NCBI GenBank assembly: GCA_015680685.1
Contig: MNCI01021399.1
Span: 1,110,149-1,174,148 of the forward strand
Origin: Gnetum montanum
Lineage: Eukaryota > Streptophyta > Gnetopsida > Gnetales > Gnetaceae
DNA length: 64,000 nt
Direction of reading: 5' to 3'
Positions 45,713 to 56,249 of the stretch are shown in pieces (within the stretch, counting starts at the first letter, position 1; each line of letters opens with the position of its first letter). The notes below the pieces were generated by a model. The model was given only the letters and a program-made list of their open reading frames with translations. It made no database searches and was not told the DNA's origin. A program made the position numbers and the translations under genes.

Positions 45713-45998
45713 GTAATAAGCAGTGTAACACTGTATATGGGTAAGAAGTCAACGTATCACAGTAATTAGGTTGCTATGCCACACAGGACGTAGGCAGCAT
45801 AGCATAGTTGATGGAGTGAATGCGGTACGATAAACAGTTGGAGGCTTTCTTCTTGCAAGGTTCCAAAGGAACCATCATTGTGACCAATCTACACCACCCT
45901 GTGTGTAGACAATCAGAAGGATGTCACATCTATGCTAGTAGGTGACGGGGTACAGACAGCATGCAAGATTACCCATGATACACAGAAAGGGCACAAAA
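45713..45998 (-). other. Element A: leader, part 2
   Basis: Sequence between B2 and the primer-binding site. It contains GGCAGCATAGCATAG words. With B2 removed, it joins 42505 and leads into gag. Confidence 0.5.
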
Positions 45999-46017
45999 GG
46001 CTCTCCTTCTAGCACCA
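45999..46017 (-). other. Element A: primer-binding site
   Basis: On the minus strand TGGTGCTAGAAGGAGAGCC, five bases after the LTR end (ACTACA). Element D has TGGTGCTAGAAGGAGGGCC, also five bases after its LTR end. TGG at the start matches the CCA end of a tRNA. I do not assign the tRNA. Confidence 0.8.
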
Positions 46018-47139
46018 AAAATTGTAGTGATTGAAAATGTTGGTGGTTGGAACATTGAGAGGCTATTGGGTATATAGCCTAACCTTGGATCCGTGCAAGG
46101 TCTGTGCTAGGGAAAACATGAAAACGTGGTGCCCTGAATGGTATGGTCAATCAAATAGGAACTTAACTAGTGTACAATAACCTTTCATAAATAATTATTT
46201 TAAGGATGTTACGTATAAATTAAGTGATAACTGTAAATAAGAAATGATGCAAAATATGGTAATAGCAGAACAAAATGAAATAGGCTTGAGTGAGAGAATG
46301 CATCGCCCCAAGATTGGGGGATTGGATCTTTGTTTGGCTAGAAGGTGTACAACTGATACATAGTGTGGAGAGGCACAACTTACAATGGAACAGTATGGTC
46401 ATAGGTCTTGGACTACTGTTGGTAGCTTGCTAACAGGGACTGATGAGCTAGTGTTTGTTGGGCTAGGAGAGATTGGGACATGTTGCTATTGGAGGTTGCT
46501 ACTTGTTAAATGTTTGCTTGCCAAACTCTTTGCCAAAACCAATTGCCAAAAAGGTAGATGCTAAAAAAATGCTACTTGTAAGAAAGAAAAATGCCAAAAT
46601 GCTAATCTCTGAAGCCAATAGCAAGACAGGTGATTCTCAAAGCCAACAATGTGAAAAGCCAACCCCTTGAACATTGTTTACCAAGGTATTTATAAAGCCA
46701 AATGTAGGAGAGAAATGTGGTTTGAATGCCACATGTCTTGGGTCCCATATAGTACAAACGTGACTATGCCATGCTGCTATGTAATGCTGGGTTGCAGTGT
46801 TATGCTAACGTGCTATGTTGCAGTGTGATGCTAAATGTGAAACCCATTGTGCTATAACCATATTTTTCAAGCTACATGTGCTAGAATCCATGGAACTACC
46901 ATGTTTGTTACAAAAAATGCCAACAATGAATGCAAAGTGGGGCCTATGCTCTAGGACTACGTCTTCCTTACTCTGGCAAGTAGGGTCAAGCATAGGGACA
47001 ACTTTGGGAATAATGAGGGGGTGAAAAAAAAGCAAACTTGCTAATCTTATTTGTTAAAGAGATGCTGGGATAGGAGTGACCATTGGCAATAAGTTCTAGA
47101 GCCAATCAGTGATGCCCTGATGCTTCCATGCTAGTGTTA

Positions 47140-47830
47140 CACTATTTACACTACCCAGCGTATCAGTGTAGCATAAACACCCACATGCTATGCTGTGCTA
47201 TGCCTTGTAGCATAGCATATGGGTTTAGCGTAGCAGCTAGCTATGTAAGGAGATGCATCAATGTAGTGTAGCTACTTGCTACATTGTGCTATGCTTTGGA
47301 GTGTAGTGTGTTAGCATAGCGTAGCATCTTGCTACGCTGTGCTACGCTATGCAGCGTAGCCACCAGTTTGAGGCAAAAATTTGCATTGAGGCCTATTGAA
47401 TATGTTGAAAACCTTTGAAGTGCTCTGATTGATTTTGCATATTTGCTACACTATGCTACGCTTCATAGCATAGTAGCTAGCCTTAATCACGAAAATGCCA
47501 ACAATCTGCAACTTTTTCTTTTTGCAATGCGAAACTTACGAACTTGTTGATCCTACACTTTGAGATGCCCTTTGCCACTTCCATAGAGTTGCTACACTGT
47601 GCTATGCTATGTAGCATAGAAGCCAACATGGCCTTCTTTTCGCTAACTTTGCTACTTTCTGGTTAAAGAGCCATTACTGAAGGAGTTGGAGTCAGGCGAG
47701 GGAGCTGACTGTTTGGCATTTGCTATGCTATGCTACGCTGTGTAGTGTAGCATAGCATAGCACTTCATTTTGCAATTTTTTTCTGAAGCCTGCTACGCTA
47801 CATAGCATAGTGTAGTGTAGCAAACTTCTT
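47140..47830. repeat. Inverted-word cluster in the U3 of the A/C LTR
   Basis: GCTACGCTGTGCTACGCTAT, GCAGCGTAGCC, GTGTAGTGTAGCATAGC and similar words fill this part in both orientations, so long imperfect hairpins are possible (for example 47320-47350 and 47723-47765). The words lie upstream of the TATA-like box, as in F. Confidence 0.8.
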
Positions 47831-48707
47831 GACTAGAAAACTTGCTGAACTATTTTGTGCATCCTGAGCACCGTCGACAATTCCACATATCATTTTCGAG
47901 TAGGTTGTCAGATGAATGAACTACTCAGGTGGGTAGACTAGAGGATCCATTAAGCCTATTGACACTAGGAGTAGAAATTTTTTTGAACTGAATAGTATAA
48001 ACATCAGAGTGCCCATCTCCTAGAGAACTACCATGATACTGCCTGAATTGCAAGGACCCAGTGAAGCAAGAATGCCTTGGAATTTTAGGTTATTTCATTG
48101 GCCCCTCTTTGCTGACATCTGGAGGATGGACCTGAGAGATTCCAATAAAGAATATGAAAAACCATAGAATAAAAAATGCCAACATTGCTCCTCAGTGATC
48201 ACCAAGATGTCACTTAGCTGTGCTTTGAGAGTGTTGCATTGGTTACATGGGAAAAGGGAAGGGTTAAGCAGGTAGGGAGGAGGTTTAGAAAAAGGATAAA
48301 GATAAAACTTGGTGGGGTCCCTCATCAGAGTGCTCATGAGGGAGTTGTTCACATGGTCATCTTTTCTTTTGCTAACCTTTGACCTCTCATTGGAATGCTT
48401 AGGGAGAGAAGGTGTGCGAAACAACTTATGTGTCATTTGTTTTAGGCACATTTTTTTTTGCATGTGATCTTTTGCTCTCTTACAATTTTGCCTTTTACAT
48501 TTGCAAACAACCTAGCAACTGTAGGATAGGAGTTATTTTCCCAAGATGAGTTGTGTTACATTCACATGGGGCTTTAACCTACCTACAGATGTTTTGCATG
48601 CGATGAGCTATGTTACACGCATCATGGACTTTGCAGTTGAGCATATGGTAGGGCTTGATAGATGTCAAGAAAAGCTTGTGAAAGAGAGGAGTGAATGGAT
48701 CATGAGT

Positions 48708-48712
48708 GTAAG
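48708..48712. other. Probable target-site duplication of D, left copy
   Basis: GTAAG before TGAAACACCAC. The right flank at 58225-58229 is ATAAG, four of five bases equal. Confidence 0.6.
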
Positions 48713-50453
48713 TGAAACACCACAAAAATTTGGACCTAACACTTTTGGACAAGAATTGAGCTAAGTCATGATGCTTCCCAGCATGACCAAAACTTACGAA
48801 CTTCACAACACCATCAAACAAAGTCGAATTAAGCAAGTAAAAGTTCCTTGAGATCCATTGGAGACTACATCAACATCTAGCCACAAAAACTGCAAGTTTC
48901 AAACTCAAAACACTTAGTTTTGACTAAGTATACTTCTTGCACATAGGCCTGCATGCCCAGCGTGCAGCTCAGCATGCAGCAACTTTTGGACCCCAAAAAT
49001 AAGCCAAAACATGCCAGAATTGAGCGTTTGTACCCCCCAGGACCTTCACCAAGGTTCCCAATGGCTCTTAGGCATCTAAAAATCAAATTTTGAGCTCCAA
49101 ATGATGAATTTTTATTCATGCACGCCCAGCATGCACCATTAAGGATCTCTCAGAATAGGCACCCCAGAACAAGATTTTCACCTACAATTGACTCTCAGAG
49201 GTAATGCAAGTGTCAAGAATCCTCCCAAGCTCCAAAAAATAAAGATTCAATCTCAAAATGATGCACTTCCATGACCTATACACTGAGCATACATACTCTG
49301 CATGCCCAGCGTACACCACCAAATATGGCCCAAAACAAGCACCAAAAGGAAATAGTTTTGCTTGAAATTAACTCCTGGAGGTAGGGAAACTATTGGGCAT
49401 CATCATAGGTATTTGAAAATCAAGTTTTGACCTTGAAATGATGCATTTTTATGTGTGTATGCAGGGTACAATTTGCTATACGCTGCTAGTGTATAGCCCA
49501 GCGTACACCACCAAAAATGGCCCAAAACAGGCACCAAAGAGCAAGATTTTCATTTGGAATTGATTCCCAGAGATAGGGAAATTGTTTGGAATCATCATAG
49601 GCACCTGAAAATCAAGTTTTGACCTTAAATGAAGCATTTTCATGTGTGTATGCTGGGTACATTTTGGTGTATGCTGAGCCTGTACGCTGAGGTTGATGCT
49701 AAGTCTATACGCTGAGGTCAAGTCTATACGCTGGGTTCATACACCCAGCGTGTACATGTTGGCATGTAGCACACTGTATAGTTGTAACATATCTTGCACT
49801 CGATCAACGTACCACCTATCCCTCGATCCAAATTTTTCTCACCTCACAGCCACTCATCTCCTTTTAGATCTGAATCTACCGCCCAAGATCTCATAAAAAT
49901 CCTAATTTTTCACTAGATCAAGGTTGGAAATTTTTAAAAATGGATAAAAAAAACTAGAATCTAGGACACTTAGGAAATTTGGGCATCAACCTCTGTACAA
50001 TGGGCATCAAACTTGGATGCTACATTTCCCTGGAATCCAAAACTTGTATCTTCCAGCACACATTATCACCCATCAGGGCTAAACAGCTGCCTTGTGATCA
50101 ATCCACAACTATGTTCTAACCGATGCACACTGTAATCATTTTTTTCTAATACAAAATGATTTACATTTTGCCAAAATTTATTGCAGTTTTCTTTGTTGTT
50201 CCAGTTTACGTTTACATTCCCGTTTACATTACGGTTTATGTTTAATGTGCATCGTTTACATATAACCCAATACATTACAAAGTGCATACATTGGGGAAGT
50301 CCTTATTTGATTCGTGTGTAGACAATTCTAGGCACTCTACCTTCATCCATTCTTGCTTGCCCTTAAGCAAAGGTAGGGTCTTCTGTATTTCTTTCGAGGA
50401 TCTCTCGGTGTTTGTTTCATTCCAGCCTTACACCGACGATTTCAGATGGTACA
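48713..50453 (+). repeat. D: 5' LTR
   Basis: TGAAACACCACAAAAATTTG to GGTACA, 1741 bp, aligned by eye with 56250-58224. U3 carries about four tandem units (each with GATGCATTTTTATG and CACCACCAAAAATGGCCC, near 49104, 49259, 49440 and 49630). TACGCTGAGG words follow (49640-49740), then a U5 block AAGTCCTTATTTGATTCG at 50297. Confidence 0.85.
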
Positions 50454-50458
50454 AAAAA

Positions 50459-50477
50459 TGGTGCTAGAAGGAGGGCC
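50459..50477 (+). other. D: primer-binding site
   Basis: TGGTGCTAGAAGGAGGGCC, five A residues after the LTR end. It differs by one base from the site of A (45999-46017), linking the two elements. Confidence 0.8.
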
Positions 50478-51600
50478 TCTCATTGCTTAAATCTACTCTA
50501 CTCCACCATAGATCTCTTCAGATCCACTAGTCCATCTCATAGATCCGCTCTTTATGATCCTAGATCTACAGCCAGTTTTCTCAAATTTACACTTTGTCAG
50601 CATAGATATGATTTTGAACCTTCAAATCTACTGCAATCCCAGCGTATACGCTGCCTAGCCTATCTGCATGTTGTCCATGGTGTCTGTACACTACCTATTC
50701 ACCCTGTATGCTAATTGTTGAAGCCTGTACGCTGGGGATTCAGTCCATATGCTATGGATCTAGTCTGCACACTACTAGGCTTAAGTGTACACTGTGTAGA
50801 CAAGTCTACACGCTGAGGGTGTATGCTAACAAGTATACTCGTCCAACACTTAGCCAAATTTTTTGCTGTTTACGTTGTATACACTTTCTAACACTTAGCC
50901 AAATTTTTGCCTATTTACACTGTATACACTATCCAAAACTTAGGAGAACTTTATACTTAGCTTTCACATGCTAATAATTTTCATGGACAGTTAGTCACGC
51001 TACACACGTTGCAGTCTAGTCAAGTTGCACACTTAGATCGAAACACACTCAGCACTTGTTAGCCAACCCATACGCTACCCCATCACACATCATCATGGAG
51101 TCATCTTAGACCTCTAATGCACGCACCTTTGTAATCCTCACATAGGAACAATACAACTTTATCTGTGTGAAGATTTAGGCCAACCTTCCTCTTGACACCA
51201 TAGAATAGGAGGCAAAACAAAACTTTGAGCGCATATAAATGGGAGGTCATGAATTCTTCCCCTCTATATATGACATCATTCCCTTTTCTAAGCCTCACCA
51301 TCGACTCATCTCTTAGCTCCTTCTAGAAAGGAGCCAAAACTCATGGTGACCCACTGAGGAGCCCCAAAACCAACATGATGTAAATGACTTCAGGGCACGA
51401 TCTGAAACCAAGGATTCATACCACACCCTTAGTTCTTCTGCCCATGTTAACCCATCGTCCTAGTCATTCGTGGGATAGATAATTCATCATTATGCGTCAA
51501 CGAGCATGCAAGTACTAGTGTCCTGACATGGACTACCCATGTTCATGTCCAACCAGTACATGGGGCTCCTTTCGTTACATTGGCCCCACACATTCAAGGT
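50478..51600 (+). other. D: untranslated leader
   Basis: Sequence between the primer-binding site and gag. It includes further GTACGCTGGGG / TACACTGT words (50640-50960) and a repeated ACACTTAGCCAAATTTTTGC (near 50848 and 50893). No conserved coding part was seen, although gag may start a little upstream of 51600. Confidence 0.5.
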
Positions 51601-51603
51601 GTC

Positions 51604-52914
51604 ACCCCATAGTTGGTGGCTAGACAAGGAACCACACCCCTTCTTCAACAACCAACTTACTTCAATGCGTCACCCCCTACAATCCCAACTCTGAATGTTG
51701 CTCCACAACAACAATTGAAAACACAATCTCCCCAACCAACTAATCTTCCTACCCCTCAAGAGTGGGTAGCAGCAAAACAATGGATGCAAGCATTAGCTGA
51801 CGAGGTAAAGTACCTCAAAACCATCAACATCGAAGTAGTTAAAGTACCAGACTTCTACCATGATGATCCAATTAACTCTTTAGTGCCACTGTTAACTTTA
51901 CCCGAGGGAATCACACTGCCCCAATTAACCAAGTACAATGGGAAGGGAGATCCGAATGCTCACTTAGTCATGTTTTGATTAGAAACTCTATTGCTTCAAG
52001 CTTGGCCCCACACAATCTTATGCATGTTCGATATGTCCTTAATGGGCGTAGTGTTAGATTGGTACTGAGCCCTTTCATGTAACTCCATATCCTCTCTTAA
52101 GGATCTATTATACCAATTCATTACCAGGTTTAAGTACAACCTGAATCCTGAAGCAACACTAGACACTCTGATACAGGTGAAACAAGCACCACTAGAGCCT
52201 ATGCAGAAGTTCATTCAACGATAGAGCATAGCCCTTAACGAACTTCATTAGCCCATCCCTAAAACGTATTTTCTTACGATTCTAAAGGGATCCATGAATG
52301 ATTTCATTAAGTCAAAACTGTACTACCTAAGCACTCAAATGTTGAGCCAAGCCTTCATGTAGATCAAGAACATTGAATAAGCTACACAAGCCAGTAATGA
52401 CCCTACCTATGTGGCTTACAAGAACCAACACGTTGCCAAACAATAGACAACAATGAAAACTATAGTTGTAAGCACAAAAACAACAAACACCAATACCCAT
52501 CCACTCGCAACAACAGGCCACCCCAAGGCCCAACTTTTAGTGCAAGGATCTCTCTAAGTACACATCGCTACCTGCGTGACCTTTTGAACTATTAGAGCAA
52601 CTCCTTAAAGCTGGGCAAATCCAATACAAACATGTAGTGGAGAATGCTCACTACCGACATGACAGGTACCCCACTTTAGTAGCATCAAATGAGCCCCCAG
52701 TTCCATGACATTTCAAGTTAGATCAATTTTGTCACTACCACCAGATGTTCGGTCACAATACCAACAACTATTTTGCCTTACTGGATGATCTTCAGACAAT
52801 CATAGAATGGGGCCAACTCAACATCAACACCCTAAATCAACCTAGCATAGACTATGACTCCTATGTAATAAAATACATTGGCATAGATAGTAAGCCTAAA
52901 CCTATGTGATAACC
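51604..52914 (+). pseudogene. gag: D: gag
   Basis: After a Gln/Pro/Thr-rich start (51613 onwards), the frame reads VPDFYHDDPINSLVPLLTLP and LTKYNGKGDPNAHLVMF. It continues as LLLQAWPHTILCMFDMSLMG, LLYQFITRFKYNLNPEATLD, FIQR-SIALNELH, LKGSMNDFIKSKLYYLSTQM and DPTYVAYKNQHVAKQ. This is the capsid region of plant gypsy gag. A C-HYHQMFGHNTNNYF motif near 52730 parallels CYYHQLCGHDAN in A and resembles a reduced zinc knuckle. About one stop every 40-60 codons means it is inactive in this copy. Confidence 0.85.
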
Positions 52915-52918
52915 TTTT

Positions 52919-53440
52919 GTGATCCATGTGCCTCCCAGCAAGGCAACAATCCCCTCCGCCTCCACGAGCAAGAGGCCTCCCATCGTCATCAAGGTGCCAC
53001 CTAGAGCATCGACGACACCTTTTGTGGTCAAAGTACCACCACCTCACACATCCACTAAGACGTTAAATTGGCAAGATTCAATGCAATCTCGAGCATCGAA
53101 AACACCCTTTGTGGTCAAAGTACCACCACAGTCATCCGCTAAGATGTTAAATTGGCATGATGCACCAACAACAATAGCAAAGAAACCTTTCGTTATCAAG
53201 GTGCCACAACAAGCTAGTCAAATAAAAATTACTCCTCCCAAACTACCATTTGTCATAAAGGTACCACCACGTGATGGCCCCTCACCTACCCAAAGCCCAA
53301 ACATAGGCAACACGAGTAAGCAAACCAAATGGCAACCGAAGAGAACGAATGAACAACAAACAACACCTATAGCTGAAGCAAAGGCCATACCTAGTACACA
53401 ACAACCAAATGCTAGGGGTCCTACCCCTAATCCCAAATAA
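52919..53440 (+). CDS. D: Pro-rich linker with PFVVKVPP repeats
   Basis: A 174-codon uninterrupted frame lies between gag and protease. It contains five units of the form (T/K/L)PFV(V/I)KVPP about 18-45 residues apart (PPIVIKVPPRAS, TPFVVKVPPPHT, TPFVVKVPPQSS, KPFVIKVPQQAS, LPFVIKVPPRDG). Two are followed by a duplicated TLNWQD/MLNWHD. The A gag tail has weaker versions (FVVRVPPRN, PFVIRAHP). It may be a flexible spacer or assembly module. No known domain was recognised. Confidence 0.7.
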   Translation: MIHVPPSKATIPSASTSKRPPIVIKVPPRASTTPFVVKVPPPHTSTKTLNWQDSMQSRASKTPFVVKVPPQSSAKMLNWHDAPTTIAKKPFVIKVPQQASQIKITPPKLPFVIKVPPRDGPSPTQSPNIGNTSKQTKWQPKRTNEQQTTPIAEAKAIPSTQQPNARGPTPNPK

Positions 53441-53653
53441 ACCAAGCCCAAGCCCTCAACCCATACAAAGGCAATGAACACAATGGTAAACAACATGGAC
53501 TTTTTAGCTACTTTGGCCTAGGTGAAACAAACGCTAAAACAAAAGAACCCAACCATGAGCTTGTACAACTTGGTCATGACATCATCGGCTCATCGCAAAG
53601 CCTTAGCACAAATGTTAGCATCCATTTCTATTACATAGGACATCCCTACTAAC

Positions 53654-54520
53654 ATGAAATCTATTAGTGTAATGATTTTACAACACATACCACAAGGATT
53701 GGGTTCAAACACCTTAGCCTTCTTCTATGATGTAGTTAAAGTTAATCCCAAACGAGAGGAGGTCACAACAGCTCCATTGTCAATTAGTGTACGAGTTGGG
53801 CAATGTACCATTCGTAGAGTGCACGTTGATGATGGTGCGGCAAGATGTGTAGTTCTATACTCCATCATCAACAAAATAGGCATGGTAGATGAGATCATGC
53901 CAATAGAAACCATGTGTTTGAAATCCTTCAATAGATCACGTGTCATAGTCAAGGGCATGATTAACCTAGCCTTCGTGGTAGGTGAATAATTCCCCACCAG
54001 CACGGAGTTCATTGTCATAGAAGAGATGCCTAGTTTCAACATGATCCTTGGCAAACCTTGGCTAGCACAACAACGAGTCATTTCCTCACTGATACATCAA
54101 GAAATCCACCTTCCATACAAAGGTGGACAAGTCATTATACATGGCAACAAAACTCCCTTTCTAGTTGACCATAACATAGACATGTCACAGGTCTCGAAAG
54201 AGGAGCCTCTTGATGCAACACACATGGAAACAAATGCAACACCTAGAGCCAAAATGCCTGAACAAGTGGCAACCAACATAGTATTTAGAGCTAAAATGCC
54301 TGAATGAGTGGTGAAAACCATAAGCCTCCCAGCAGAGCCTAAGCCTAAAATGCTTCCAAAACCACATATGGTTAGGAGACAACCACACGATCAAAGCACC
54401 CATGCGGCCAAAAACAAGTTGGATCTCCGCACACTCTTTACATTCTTTCGTGGTGCATATGTCATGATTGTTTGTATTGTACTAGCTCGAGCATTCTCTC
54501 TTGGCCTGAAAAAGCCTTAA
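53654..54520 (+). pseudogene. pro: D: aspartic protease
   Basis: The frame reads ISVRVGQCTIRRVHVDDGAA, KIGMVDEIMPIETMCLKSFN, VIVKGMINLAFVVGE, a stop (53987), then FPTSTEFIVIEEMPSFNMIL and GKPWLAQQRVISSLIHQEIH. VDDG is the active-site motif and MILGKPWL the conserved C-terminal loop. Only two stops interrupt about 290 codons (53987 and 54305). A tail with two RAKMPE units follows and ends at GLKKP before the stop at 54518. Confidence 0.85.
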
Positions 54521-55080
54521 ACTAAATTTTTGCCTAAAAAGGCCTTAAACTACCACATTTTCGCATTGTTTCCTATCTACTTTTGAATTTCCATTCATGT
54601 TTTCTACAGTTTCTATTTAACATTGTTTTCTCTAGTTACTTTTGTTTACAGGGTCATACAGATGCACACGCATGCATCCACATCGACAGTCCTAGCATCA
54701 TGACTTACAACTAATACCACACATCATCCTGGCATCATGACGGTAAATTGATACCACAGATTCATCCTAGCATCATGACGGTAAACTAATATTACAGAAT
54801 GTCTTGGGCTAAGACTTAAAAAAAAAAACCTAGCATCACAGATATGTCCTGGCATCACGATAGTAAACTGATACCACATATTCATCCTAGCATCATGATG
54901 GTAAACTGATACCACAGAATGTCCTGGTGTCACGATGGTAAATCGACATCACAGAGCTCTGTTTGACATGACACTAAACTATCACACTCATTCATCAGAG
55001 TCTGCTAAGACTATAAACTAGCTTGCCTCTTCATAGTCCTTCATGACTATAAACTAGCACCGTGTCGTCCGCTACAACAA
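54520..55080. repeat. D: spacer repeats after protease
   Basis: GGCCTTAAACTA words come first, as after A gag-pro. From 54690 to 54960 units of CATCCTAGCATCATGACGGT followed by AAACTGATACCACA recur about six times, with a period near 60 bp. CATGACTATAAACTAGC words follow (55010-55070). These resemble the reverse complement of the TGCTAGTTTAAGGTC units around pol of A and C. Confidence 0.75.
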
Positions 55081-56236
55081 TAAACTGGAAAGATCATCTC
55101 TGCACATTCATCTGCTGCTATAATTCATGACATTTCTTCATCAATGCCTACCACATCACTCATCACACTGCCTCTAACAACACTATTGGTACTCATTTTA
55201 TTTACCTTAAGTTTCACATGGTGCCTCCATTTGCATTGGTCACATTCAGGTCTAAAGTATTCGCTAACTCATTCACTTATGGTTTTCTTGTCTTCTTGGA
55301 TTTGTGTTTGCAGGATGACACCTAGTGGTGCTCGTACATGGATACACTTCATCACAGTAACAAGGTGTCACATTGCTTCTAACACATGCAACTAGGTTAA
55401 TCAATCTATTCAAAAGTACATTCCCAGTTCTCGATACATTCTCCATTTCCCCAACACTCTCATTCCCTTTTCTACCCAGTTACAGTTCTATATACACCCA
55501 ATACACCCCGAAACTTTGAGCACACTATTGCACACTGCGACACTCTCAAGAAGTTGCAACACACAACACGGCACATGAGCACAAGTGCAAAATTGAAAGA
55601 AATCTCTGTCCAAAAAAAAAGAAAAAAAATGAAAAAATAAAAAGTAAAAAAAAAAAGAAAAGAGCAAAGAGAAAAGAGAAAAATGAACCACAAGACCCTT
55701 GGCACTTCCCATACAAGCACCAGGCAGGAAGGTAGTTGTCTTGGAAAGAAGTATTCGTGTCTCAAACCATCATGTTTCACCTCACTTCATGGTTTTGGTT
55801 GTCTGACAATAGGTTCCCTTAGACACTCCATAAGGGTCCTATTTCTCCAAAGAACGCATCATCTCATCATGTGGCTTTGGTTGCAACAATGAGTTCTCTC
55901 AATCGTGATACAAGAGTCTCGTTCCTCCAAAGGATGCACACCTCATGCCGTGGTTCCAAGTTTGCCAAATACTAGCCATCAACAAGGACCAACATGGGTC
56001 ATTGGCAAAGATGAACACTCCTCTCCCATACCAGCACAATCCCTTAATCAATTCCCAATCCCACACTTGCAAACATCCTCCCCATCCATCTCAAAACTTT
56101 ACTTCCTACTCCCATGTACTCTGAACATAGTGCAAGGACATCTGGCCAAGTGTTAAAGGACAATGCTACTAAGTTGCTTGTGGTGTTTTGTACTTATTTG
56201 TCAATGTATCTTGGGTCAATTCCTCTAGGCATCAAC
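55081..56236 (+). other. D: non-coding spacer where pol would be expected
   Basis: No RT, RNase H or integrase motif was found in any frame. The stretch holds an A-rich run (55608-55682), CATCATGTGGTTTTGGTTG-like words repeated (near 55770, 55865 and 55935) and otherwise nothing recognised. It ends at the polypurine tract. Confidence 0.6.
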
Positions 56237-56249
56237 AAAGAGGGGCCAA
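56237..56249 (+). other. D: polypurine tract
   Basis: AAAGAGGGGCCAA directly before TGAAACACCAC. It is a standard plus-strand primer position for an LTR retrotransposon. Confidence 0.75.

Larger units (their letters stand above)
46023..48712 (-). repeat. LTR shared by A (5') and C (3'), left part, interrupted by D
   Basis: In the minus direction the LTR ends CAATCACTACA at 46023, next to the primer-binding site. It contains the family U5 block (AAGTTCCTATTTGATTGACC near 46165, then CATTCAGGGCACC), a TATA-like TTTATAAATACC (46686-46697) and, upstream of that, a dense cluster of AGCGTA/TACGCT words (47140-47830). D is inserted at 48712/48713 and the LTR resumes at 58230. Its start is probably TGCAATTATTG at 58906, giving about 3.4 kb. 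A 122-codon minus-strand frame inside (48095-48463) has no recognised domain. Confidence 0.75.

Noticed and set aside
47140-47830. CRISPR-like or classical satellite array
   Set aside because: Words are short, occur in both orientations and have irregular spacing. They sit inside an LTR with TATA and U5.
48095-48463. 122-codon minus-strand ORF in the A/C LTR as a gene
   Set aside because: It has no recognisable domain and no counterpart in the other LTRs, and lies inside U3. It is probably chance.
55472-55780. Phe/Leu-rich minus-strand ORF (102 codons) suggesting a membrane protein
   Set aside because: It crosses an A-rich run that reads as Phe/Leu/Ser on the other strand, in a non-coding spacer with no domain.
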